A stretch of DNA of 64,000 bases from Toxoplasma gondii ME49 (lineage: Eukaryota; Apicomplexa; Conoidasida; Eucoccidiorida; Sarcocystidae), in the NCBI RefSeq assembly GCF_000006565.2, contig NC_031478.1:6596212-6660211 (forward strand), written 5' to 3'. The translations under genes were made by a program, and so were the position numbers. Below the pieces are notes generated by a model that did not search any database, was not told the origin of the DNA, and saw nothing but the letters and a program-made list of their open reading frames with translations. Shown here piece by piece: positions 21,384 through 33,300 of this stretch (positions within the stretch are counted from its first letter, which is position 1; each line of letters begins with the position of its first letter).

Positions 21384-24300
21384 ATGGACTTCGAGCGGGG
21401 AGAGAGCCCCGGAGACTCCCGAGGCAGCGTGGCTTTTCTGCACCACACGGAGAAACTGGAGAGGTTGCCTGGCACAGGAGAGACGACGATTCGAGGGATG
21501 AGCTTCACGCCCCCCTACATCTGCATGGAGAGGCCGCCTCGCGCCAACTGCGAGGCCTTGCGACTGAAGTCTCCGCCCGAAAACAGGGCTTTTTCTTCTC
21601 GTTCCGAGAGTCCCTCGCCGACTCCCTTCGCCAGAGAGTGCGCCAGCCTTGGCCTCGTGTGGGGAGACGAAGGGACTCGCGCAGGGTTGCTGCGCACCCG
21701 ACTGTTCACGCCTCCAGACCACACACCCCATTTGCTCGCCGAGACCGGCGCATCGTGTCTGGAGGATCTTTTTCCAGGAACTGTTCCCCAGCTTCTCTCG
21801 CACTTGCCTTCGCCTCCTCCTGTGCCTGGCGTCGCCCGCGCCTCGCGCAGCTCGTCTCCACTTGCCGGTGGGTCTTCCCTGGCCTGTGCGTCACCGTGGC
21901 CGCGGTCCGCCACTCCGTTCTTCGCTGCGAACATGCCTGCGCTACTCCCGGGGCGCGGTCCGATGCGCGTCACCAAGTGGCTAGACGGCCAAGTTTCCGA
22001 CCCCCAGAGTGACTCTTGCTTGCGCGGAGGAGCGAGCCGGGTGGAGCGCGCGGCCGCGCTTCTCTGTGGGAGGTCAGAGGAGGAGCAAGAACGAGAGCGG
22101 AGTGTGGACGAGAGGCGTCTGAGAAAGGCGATAGGAGTGACGGACGAAGACGAGTCAGAAAGAGAGCGAGAAACAGAGGGAGGCGTACACGAGAGACTCT
22201 CCCGATGTGCAGCGGCGACAGCCGCAGACAGGGCAAACAACTTGCTGGGGCTTGGAGTGGAGAGAGGCCCTGAAGTAGCCGGAGGGCGGCTAGGAGGGTA
22301 CTGGACCACGGAGAGCGAAGTGTACCCGCAGAGAATTGGGGAACTGGAAGGAGAAGGTCTGGGCAGTCCGGACCCAGTTGCTGCATCTGCGCTCGTGACC
22401 GCGGTCCAGGACAGCCGCGAAAATCTCAACTGCTTGACAGGCGTTTTGACAACTCTGCGCCTGTCGTCGAGAGACTCTGAAGGCGACTTCGATCTGCCGC
22501 TCTTCGTCCAGTCCCGGAAGTGGCGCGCTAAGTACAACCGGAGGTCGCTTGATCTCAAGGGAACGGTGGCAAGGAGCAAAGCGCTGGGGTATCCTGCCGG
22601 CCTACAAATCCCTGAAACGTATCGCGACCTAAAGAATTGCATGCAGCGGCCCCCGAGCATCGATGCTGCAGACAGCCGCGCATGGCGCTCAGCAGAGGCG
22701 CCCCGGGCCGCCAAAAAAGTCTTTTCAGAAGGGCGGCGAGCGACGGATCGAGACGAACAGGTCGCGTTCGTGGAGGATGAGGTCACGGAGCAGCTCCTTT
22801 TCAACGCGAACGCCGCAGTCGAAGGAACCACGCTTTACAACAATCTTTTGTGTAAATATGGGCTAGAAACGCGTTGTTTTTCAACTTCTTCGGCCCCAGG
22901 TAATACAGCGTTTGAGTCGAGACTTGCAAGAAGCGACGCCGACCCTACGGCCTCTTCACAGTCGGCTTCCGCTCTCTCGCATGCTGCTGTCTCGCCTTCT
23001 CTCGCTTCGGCTCTGCCGGTCTCTTCACTTCTGTTGGAAGACGCGGCGGATGCTGTTGGAGACAGGAGTGAACTCGAGACTGGAAGCCAAGCGGAGGCGG
23101 CGATCCCGACTTCTGAGGCGAGCTGCATGCGGAGAGAGAAGCATGTCGGAGAGGAGTCTCGAGCCGACAAGGGCGCTTTCCTGAGGAGCGCAAGCGATAG
23201 CACTCATGCAGAGGAAGACGGTCTCTCAGGTGGAAAGGACGCCAGCAGCCGGGAAGGCGGATCCGAAGAAAGGGAAGAGGCGGCCCACGAGGCCGCCGAC
23301 AGCCTCTGGTCGCTTGTTCTCAATCGGAACATTGCGGCGCTTCCAGGGTTCATGACAGTTGGCCGATACGAGTGCGATTTGCTTCCGAAACGCTCTGCGT
23401 TTTCCAGGAAACAGCTGGCGGGCCTGGTCGCGGGCTCCAGACCTCTCCCCGTTCTTCCTTCTTCTTCCGACACTCCCGGATCAGCCTCAACAGAGCTTCT
23501 GGCGGAACGAGTTGCATGCGCTTTGACGCTGGACGAAGGCGAGGCTTGGAACCCCTCAGACGCCTCGGACCTCGACGACTTCCTCGAGAGCTCCTGCGCG
23601 CCCAACGCCCTCCGGCGGGGAAGACAGGCCGTCGTCCCGGTTCGAGGGGCGCGAAGGAGACGCGGCGCAGACCTCGGGCTCTCGCCGCCGCCTTCCTCCC
23701 CTGCCGTTCGTTGTCGGTCGCTGGTTCGCTGGTCTCAACAGCGTCCTTTCTTCTCGAATGTGTCTGCCTGTGCTGGCGCCGCAGACTCACGCAGAGAAGA
23801 ATGGAAGGACGCCGGCAAGGTGGCCAAGCCGGGGTCAGAGAGTGCGTTGACCTCGCGAGATCTGCATGCGTCGACAGGCCTCGTAAATGCCGCTCTGGAC
23901 AGCTCGGAACAGAAGAGCGGAGAGAGGGAGAGTTCTCTCTCCCCGCAGGAGCGAATCCTAACACAGGTGAAGAAGGAATTGGAAGACGAGCGAGTGCGAG
24001 AGAAGCAAACGATTCGCGACAAAGACTCAGAGAAGGGACAAGGGGGGGAGAGCAACCACCACATGCCAGGGACTGCGAATGGACAACGCACTCCGAATGA
24101 GGGCGAGGCACCTATGGAGACGGAGGAAGCTCCGACCCTGGAGCCTTCAAACGGCATGCATCGAGATGGACAGGACGCCGGGGCTCGCATGCACTCGAGC
24201 AGCACAAGAGCCCTTGAGGGTGCTGTCGAAGACGAGCCGAAAGTGACACTCCCTGACAAAGACGAACCCCATGCAAGTGCCTTATGCGGGGAAAGGGAAA

Positions 24301-27300
24301 AGCAGCGCCAGTCTTTTTTCTCTTCGGTTTCGTCTAGGGAAGACGCCCAAGACGAAGATTCGCGGTGGTGTGTCGCTGGTGGGATGTACAACGGCTGGAA
24401 GGGGACGTATGACGTCTGGATTTACCGTCGTGTGTCAGCAGCTCTCCGCGAAGGCAAGGGAGAAGAAGAAAAGCGGCGAGAAGGCGAGAAGAGAAAGACA
24501 GGGAAAGGGAAGCAGAGCGTCCACACGGCGTCTCTCGGCGCTGGCGGAGCCCAGGGGCTTTCACCTGGCGAAACACAGGCTTCGGGTCTGGCTCCAGGAT
24601 CGACCCCTCTGGGGTCTGCGGGCACTCTGTCTGCGGGGCGCAACGGTGAAGAGACACGCGAATCGACGGGAAGCCCGGCAGGCGCCTTCGCCTCCTCTTC
24701 TTCGTTAGCTGCCAAAGGGCAAAACGGACATGCTTCGGTCGAGGACCTGAAGACGCAGAAGGAGGAGTCTTTGGGTTGCGTGCTCAGCGCCTCTGCTTTG
24801 CCTCTGAACCCTCACAGTGGGGAGACAAGAGAAGACAGTGCAGGGAGGGACGAGGAGAAGGGCGAAGAGAGGGAGAGAGACGAGAATGAGCCCCCTCTTT
24901 ATGAGTGGCGCGTGAAGCGTTTTTCTGCTCTCATTCACGGCCATGAGAAGGCTTCGCGACTCGCATGCAAGTACTGCGTCTACCTGGAAAGGTTTGGGCG
25001 AATTCGAGGGCGGCTGTCTATCTGCAGCACTTGTTGCCGGGACGCGTGCTCCGGCTGCATGCCTTCGAAGAAGAGAGCTGCGGGCGCGGACTTCTCGCCC
25101 CACTGCAGAAACGGCCGGGACGCGGGCGTTGGCGGGGCCGGTAGGGCCCCAAAGCGCCGCGTGCAGGCCAAGAAGGGTGCGGCAGGGGCTGCCGGTGTCT
25201 GCGGCGACAGGGCCAGGAAGGGCAAGGGCGAGGACGAGCCCGAGAGAGACGGACTGGACCGACGAGAAGAGGGAGGCACTCCGTCCTCAAAACAGACAGC
25301 TGAGCGGCGTGGCGCGGCGAAGAAGGAAGGCCGAGAAGAAGACGACCGCGTCGATGGGAAAGGCACCTCCTTGTCTTTGGAGAACAACAGTTTCGAAAGC
25401 TCCTGCCCCGCTATGCGGTCGTCTTTGCGCGCGTCGTTTGAGGTGAAAGGCCCTCTGTCTCCGTCATCGGCGGACGACAGACCGAACGAAGGAGCCGCGG
25501 GCCGCGGCGCGCCTCCTGGCTCCGAAGGGCCTTCGCGAGACCTCGCCCTTCGGTCGCACTCCTTCAGCTCGGCTTCCAGTTCTCGGAAAAGTGCGAAGAA
25601 CGCTGCAGAGTCTCTGCGACGCATAGCCGGACCTCTGTTCAGGAGCTCTGGAGACCTCACGGCCTCTCAGCTGGGCGCTGAGACTGAGGAATCCGACGTT
25701 TTGCAGGACGTCTTCGAGCTCTACTCAGAAGCAGGCGAGGCGTGGGAAACCTGCACGACGCCTGTCTCCTTTAGCCCTTCTCTCAGTGTCGCGTCGAGGG
25801 ACACTCTAGTCGTCTTGGGGGGGAGCCAGACAACTGCGGTGGCCCGGCTCGACTCCGGCAAGATGAGCGAAGCTGTCCGGAGAAGCTCGAACGCCCTCAG
25901 CGCAGCAGCCTCGTCATTCCCGAAGGGCAAAGGTTTCGGAGGCGCTAGCAAAAAGACAGACAGCGTCACGCTGTCCTTCCTCGCGCGCGTATGCCGGAAC
26001 CTGAGGATGTTTCTTCTCCTTTGTCAGCACAACACTGTCGCTGGGGGCCTCCCTGGCGACTCCAAGTGTGTCTGTCGCGCCCAGAGCGGGCCTGGAGGCG
26101 CTGGCCTCGCGGGCGCAGACGGTCGCGCTCCGGGAGACTTAGGAGACAGCAAGGGGACAGCGATTGCGAGGGGTCCAGGCGGCGCGGCAGGTCGAGCACA
26201 CGGGTCGGAGCCATGGGCGAGTCCGAATTACACGGGCGGGCCTTTCTTTCCGCCTGCGGGTTCAGCGCCATCGGGATGGCCGCCTGTGGCGCAGGCCAAT
26301 TCAAGACCTGAAGTCCTCTCGGCGATTCAGGGAGCGCAGGGGCAGGGCCCACATGTTGCACATTCGCTTCGTCTTGCCGCCTCACTGTCTCCAGCGCAGA
26401 CCACTAGTGAAAGTTTCCTCGCCCCAGAGTCGTTTGCGGCTGGCGTCCGCCCGCTCCTTGAAGGCTCGCTGTCCGTTTTGATCCCTGAGGAGCCCCAGGT
26501 GGGCCTGGGGCCGTCTGCAGGCCAGCAGCTCGCGTCATCGTCGCTCTCGCCAGGTGTCTCTGTGAAGGCGGAGCCTTCGAGCTATTTTCAGAGTGCTCAA
26601 GGGACATGTCGAGACGTATCTGCGGGGGCTAGAACAGCGATGCCCTCTAGTTTTCTAGAACAAGGCCGCCCAGGGGCGGCTCCGGGTCACGCGCCCTCGG
26701 GTGTCGGACGCTGTCCCCCCCAGGGCCGAGACGCTTCGCCGGGGTGCCCAGGGTTTCGCACTCCTCCAGCTGGATTTGACGGGCCGAGTTCGAGCGGCGC
26801 AGGGTACTCTCTCTCTCCCTATGGTTACCCTGGCACAGAAATCTCGCCCCATCTGGCTCCGTTTTTCCCGGAGCCTTACCGCCGCTTCCGTGAGTCCCGA
26901 GGAGGCCCAGCTTGGATCCACTCGCCGGGTTCTGTCGACGTACCGTCTTCCGGACTTCAGAGCCCGTTCACCGGCTTCCACGCCACCTCAGGAAGTTCCC
27001 CGCCTCGCTTGGGACCGTCGGAGGGGGCGTCGTTTGCTGAGGCCTCGCCGCGGGCTCTTGCGGGAGATTTGGGCCCTGCCGGCTTTTTGGGCGCGAGCGC
27101 CGGGGCGCCCGCCGCGGAAGGCCGAGGCCCGTTATTTGACCCAAGTGCGGAAGGAGAGGGCAAGTTTGCGCCTGACGCGGGAGCCTTGGGGACCGTGGAG
27201 GGACCGGCGGACTGCAGGACCCAGGGCGAGACGGGCCGAACTGCGGACGAGGACGAGAAGAAGAAGGCGAAGAAGGCGAAGAAGCACGGGCGAATCACGG

Positions 27301-30300
27301 ACATCGAAGAGCGACTCGCGCGGGAAGAGCCGTACGATGTCGTGGAGGAAGGAGACGATCCTGAGCCGACGAGACAGCTGGGGCTCGAAGCGACGGAGAA
27401 AGAACAGGACGTTCCGAGGAGTGGAGACTCGAAAAGCCCCGATCAAGACTCGCCGGGGCAACCTGCAGATATCATGCACGGCTATTTCAAAGCGAGGGTT
27501 CGAAATAGACGCGTCAAAGATGGACTGCTCCTACGCATGGTAAGCGGCAAGCGTCGTCGAACAGGCGATCGAACACCGCTGCAAACTCGTATCGGGTGTG
27601 GACGAACGCGTATTTAGAGATTCCTCCACCTTCCAGGGGACTGTTTGTGGTTCAGCATCCCGAGGGGGGTCGGAGGGGTCTGAGGAGGGACCGGACTCCT
27701 GGAAACTAACTGTCGATTAGTGTGCGTCTCTGTGGATACTAAGAAGAACGCAGTTTGTCGATGCTTTAGGCACTTTGCTTCAGAACGAGAGACGCTGTGC
27801 AATGTTTGCTGTCCAGACGGCAGTTCTCGTGGGAAAAGGTTTCTATGACCTCGAGACGGTTGAGCCAGGCGCACCACGGCGTCGCGGGGGTTGGGGAGAA
27901 TCCGGCGAAGAAGAAGAAGAGTCGGAGACGAAGTACCTTTTCTCCAATCCCGCATCGCAGAAACCCTGCGATTTCATCCTCTACTTCGATACACGCGAAA
28001 ATCGGGTACGCATCTTTCTGTTCACCGTTGAGCCCGTTTGCGGTCGCTCTTCGCTTTGAGCTTCTCCCCTTCCTGCGCCTGCTTGGCATTTCTGTGGCCT
28101 CTTCATCGTGCGAAGTCCAAACTTCCGCTTTTTCGTCCCTGTTGTAACGCCTCCTCCTCGACTTGCTGGTGGGAGTCGAAAGCAGCTTCTACATCGTCTT
28201 TCGGTGTGATTTGTGTAGCCGAAAGAAGCCGTTAATATCGTCTTTCTGTGTGCCTTTCGCTCGCCCCCAGGACGCATCAGTGGCAATTTTGAACCAGGCA
28301 CTGCCTGCCCCGCCGCCTCGGCTTCCTCCGAAGAATGGAGAATCTCAGGCCCGTCGCACCCTTCGCCAGCTCTATGATCACTTTCTGGAGCCCAAGTGTC
28401 AATGTTTAGAGGACGTAAGATACAAATTGGAAAGCGTTTTTCGTCTTCTGGGGCAAAGGCTGATTTACCACGGCTCCGCCCTTCTCCTACAGCTCTCTCT
28501 TCTCTCCTGGTTTCTCTCTGTCGTTTCTCCCCTCTTTCATTGGTGTCGTGCCTAGACACAGAGAAGGTGCTGCTCACCCAGCGGTCGACTCCGTAGGAAA
28601 CTGAACCTGTTTGCTGTTCTCCGCCTTCGTAATAATTCGCTCCTGCTCTGATGTTTGATTTCTCTCTGAAAGCGTTCCGTCTTCTCACACCGAGGGGAGG
28701 CTCGGAAGCCCAACTAGCATCGTTGGCAAACGCCATTTCTCTTTGTTGTGGTTGCAGAAAACCTTGAAGGTAAAACATGGTGTAATCAACCTTCTGGGGT
28801 TCCCTCGCTTGTACGTGAAGGTAAGACCAGCCTTCTCTGCGCACCGTTTTCTCTTTCGAACTCCGACTCCGCCTTTTTTCTGCTGAGACACCACGTACGC
28901 ATGCAGTCACTCCCGCGGTTCTCGTGCGTGAGGACGCATGCAGCCCTCGCTGCCTCGAACCGCATCTGTGCCTCAGGAAAGCCAGAGTGGCGATCCGCAA
29001 CGTCAAATTAAAACGTGATTCCAGGGTCGAACCGAGAAATCTGAGATTGCTAAGACATGCCCCAAGTGCACGCATGCGGGTACACGCCTGTCAGCTTTTT
29101 CCATCCAAGATATATATATATATATATATATGTACATATGTGTGTACATATGCATACATATATATATATATATATATATTTATGTGTCTGTCTGTGTAAA
29201 TGTAGACATCTTCGAAGTCTTACGTTGTGGCTGTCTGGCAGATGCAAGGTGCTTTGGGATTCAGGCCCACTGGCCCTAGAGGCGTTGTGTTTGGGGGTTC
29301 CAGTCGAGGTAAGGCTCCTCGAAGGTGGTGTCTTTCGTCTCGTGCTTTGTCACCCAAGGAGAGACATGCGACGTTCTGCTTCGTGATTTTCTGTTGCGTC
29401 TTCAGCTTCACTGCAGTATGTCTTGGGATGAACGCCTTTCTCTTTTTTCGTCCTTCCTCCACTGGCTCTGCCGCGAAGACGACTCGCAGCCTCCACCTGT
29501 AAGGAAGATTTAGAGTTTTGCAGACGTCTCAGACTCCCGTTTTCTTGTCCTACCTCTTCCTGTTTTTCTTCTTTCGTGTGACTCGTCTTGTGTCCCGAGC
29601 TGCTGTATTTCCAAAGTTCTCTCTGTGGCCTTCCGGGCGTCCGACGCGCGTGCTGAGAGGTCAGAGATCTTTAGGAAAACCAGTGAGGGGTAGCGATAAC
29701 TCCGAGAGAGAATCGTATCGTTTTGCCTTTGTTTTAAAACTGCGTCGTTCTCTTCTCTCCCTCTGCCACCCTACGGAGGAGCTGAGATGTTCCATAAGAA
29801 AAAGAGCTTCTCGTCCACTATTTTTGTGGCGACCAGGTGCTTTTTGAGAGACTCGATTTCTTTCCCAATACTTTGTACTTCTTTTTATCTTTCAGACTAC
29901 GTATCTGATATAACATCAAAACGATCCTTTGTATTACATTTTATCTTGCCTTCTTCAGGATGTATTAAAATAGTTTTACGTATCTTCTACTTACATTTAA
30001 ATGGTTCTGGCAACCCTGCAGGTCGCGGTACCGGGGAATCTCGCGCAGTTTTTGGTGATTTGCGTTTGTAAGAAAGTTTTGGAATACGTAACTTTAATTC
30101 GTTATTCTATTCAAGGAAAAAATCGTTTGATCAGCTAGGGAAAACTGGGATTTTTGTTCACTTGCAATGCCCGCATATTTTTTTTTCTGTCGCAGTGGTC
30201 GTCGCCGGAGCTGCATCCTGAGTTGTTGGCGTATTTGGTGGATTTGGGCCGGAAAGGTTTTGCGAGCGGCGGGGCGGCAACGACGGCCGTTGTGAATGCG

Positions 30301-33300
30301 CCAGATCTTCCCCTGGACGACTCTGCTTTGTCGAAAAAGAACGCTGCACTTATCCGGGCCTACATGCAACAAGACACAGGAGCATCTGGGCCTTCCGGCT
30401 CCGTAGGCGCGACATCAAGTGACCCTGAGGCGCCTCGGAAGGACGACGAAGCCGAAGAAGGCGAGAAGGATGACTCAAACGCGGCGCTGGTTGAAGGCCC
30501 GGCCCCAGAGACGAGCGGAGACAGCACGGGAGCGGCACAGCCCTGTGGGAAAGGCAGAGAAGAAAGGGAGGCGGGAGACAAGCGAGGTCCAGGAAACGAA
30601 GGCTGTGGAAAGGGCGACGGCTTCGGATCGCCTGTCGCTGTCGCTGGGACCACAGCGGCTCCAGGGGAGACAGAAAGTGTCTCTTGCCCGAGCTCAACGT
30701 CTGGAGGCGGCGCATCGTCGGCTCTGTCGAGCGGCCCTTCCGACTCCGCCGCGGCTCCAGATGGCTGTGAATCTTCGCCAGTGGCCTTGGAGTCTGCGTC
30801 GCTTCTCTCATTCTCGCCTTCCGCTGCGCGTGCTGAGGTCCTGACTGTGCCTGGAGTCGGCCTCGTGAACTTCTCATTGCCCGACGGCGTCAAGTTTGAC
30901 AAGAGCAAGCTCGCGTTCCGCTGTTACTGGCGCGAAGGCCACGCAGGCGTCGTGACCGTCGGCGCGGGCGCCGCCGTCTCGCCGTCGTCTGGCGCGGGGA
31001 CCTTCGTTCCCTCGCGTCCGACCGTCTGCACGGCGCAGAACAAGAGCCGCACTTTCAGCTGCCGCAAGTACGGCCTGTATCAGTCACGGGTCCTGGCCCT
31101 CCAGGCCCGGCTTCTCTCTGAGTTGCTGTGGCCTCAGCCCCCGTCGCCGGCCCGTCTCAGAGTCTCGGCCATGGCCGCAGTCGTTTACGGTCTCATTGCG
31201 GCTCCAATGCCCTTCACAGACCCCTGGCAAGCCGTCTGCGGGGTGTCTGTCGCCGAGGACGCGCTGAGACAGCGCCGGGAGGTCTGGAAGAACCTTCTGG
31301 ACCCCCGCCAGCGACGACCTGCCCCTGCTCCCATCTCGCAACTGTCTCTGCCGCCGGTCTCAGGGCCTCCGCATGCGTCTAGTGCGACACAGGAGCTACC
31401 GAACCGCCCTGGAACTCCTTGGCCAGGACAGGAGACAGTGTGTGGGGCAAGGGGCCCTGCACCAGGTTTGGCCTCTGCGTGGGCAACATATGGGAACCCC
31501 GGAGACAGAGACGCCGCTGAGCCACAAAGCACCTACGTAGGCCGCGGCCCCGCGGGTGCAGAAGGCCCTGGAGGGGGAATTGCCGTGCATCGCGAGTGGG
31601 CGCGAAACAGCGGCTCAGAGGCGGCACAGCCCTGCCAGTTCGGCCGCGCCGTGGAGCGGCCTGTGCCAGGTCCCCAGAGTTCCCTGGGGCCCGGAGGAGA
31701 CAATCGCGGAGACCATATGGCCTACGACCAGTCTCCCGCCGGACCCGCCAGCAATGCTCCAGGGCCAACGCCACCATTTGTGGGGCCTTTCTCGCCCGGA
31801 CTGGTCCTCCGCCACGGGCCGCCAGCGTTCTCTCAAGACCCATCGCTGCATCGGCCCCCTTTCGCGGCTGGGACCGGACCAGCGGGCCAGAGACTCGCGT
31901 CGGATTCACCCTACCCCTTGAAGAACGAGGCGTCGCCCCAGCTCGCGATGGCACACGCGCCCGGCTTTGAGAACAGCGACGGTTTTCAGGGGGAGCAGCC
32001 TCTGGCTAAACAGCGAAAGATTGAGGGTGCCAGTGATCGTCCAGTCCCCGACGAAGGACAGGTTTTAGGAACCATCTCACACGGCAAGAGCCCCGCTGCA
32101 AGACCCGTGGACGGCGACTTCGCGCCGGACGGCAGATCGCCTCTCTTCTCTCAAGACGCGAGTGGTGTCGGGGGGGGCAGACCCTCGGGGGTAGGAGGGC
32201 AGCTTGCAGCGGGAGGCAAAGGCCATTTTGCGACCGCGCCATTCGGCTCCGGAACTCTCCCCACCACAAGAGGGCCGAGCCAACCGGGGGGCGATGGATT
32301 GTCCCACCGTTCTGGAACCGAACCTGCAGCGGCGTACTCGAGTCCCGCGGGCGCCGCGTACCCGTCGGCTTCTAACGCGTCTCCGATTTATGGTGCTGCC
32401 CCGAAGAGAGAAGGTGACTCTCCTTTTGGCCCTGCTCCTCCTTCCGGGTACTGCCGCCCGGGTTCGCCCGCTGTGGATCCCAAACTTCCTGGCTCTGTAC
32501 CTTCCTCTGGGAATTTAGACAGTGTAAATTACGGATCATTCTTTCCGGGCCAACAGGCCCCTCAGGGAGATGGGAGGATTGCCCCATGGGGCAGCGGCCA
32601 TGTGGGGGCCCCTCGGGGTGAGGCGCGCGGGTCCGAAAGGGTGGGCCACGCCGGGGCCTCCAGGGGCCTCACAGGACACGAACTCGAGGAAGGCCAAGGG
32701 GGCCCCGGCGAGGAAGGCGCAGGCAGAGAGCGCCAAAGAAAACGGAGAAAAAGCGCAATGTCGATGTCTTCGCAAGGAGAAAACACTCCGCTGTTTGCGC
32801 CGACGTCTCTGCCTCCAGTGCCATTCGCAAGCGGAGACAGTTTAGCAGACGGCTCAGGGAGCGATTTTGGGCAACAGTTGGGCCCGCCATTTTCACATGG
32901 ATCACATGCGCCACCGTTTCCGGAAGCGAACGCTGTGGGGTCTCAGCATTTCACAGCAGATAATCTGGAGACGCCGGGACTCCCGGCAGAGTTGGGGGGA
33001 GGGGATGGTCGGCGTCAGTCTGGAAGCACCCACGAGGAGGTTTCGGGGCCTCGCGCGGGAGGCGAGAAAGGCGAGTTTTCTCTCGAAGGCGCGCCACAAG
33101 CAGCGGCGCAGCAGCTCTCGGCAGAGACGCTGACTTTCCTGCTGGGGACGAACGTGGTATGGGAAGAGAACGAGAAACGCTGGCGCGTGCAGGTTCGGCC
33201 TCCTTCGCCTCGCGGGTGTGACGGAGAGGGAGCAGATGGCAAACTGGGGGGCGAAAAGAAAAAGCGGAAGCGGGACGGTTTCTCTGCGGGAGGAGAGAGA

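Noticed and set aside
21515..22831. 438-codon minus frame within AP2-like gene exon 1
   Set aside because: It is an antisense shadow of GC-rich coding sequence, with Ser/Arg/Pro-rich content and no independent signals.
29417..29498. Acceptor at 29416 for the sixth AP2-gene exon
   Set aside because: It is a better-looking acceptor, but it shifts the frame away from the protein-like reading and breaks phase with the last exon; the acceptor at 29358 keeps both.
30022..30054. Extra small AP2-gene exon (VAVPGNLAQFL)
   Set aside because: It is in phase only with a weak GTGATT donor; its stronger GTAAGA donor breaks phase with the last exon. Left as a possibility, not in the model.
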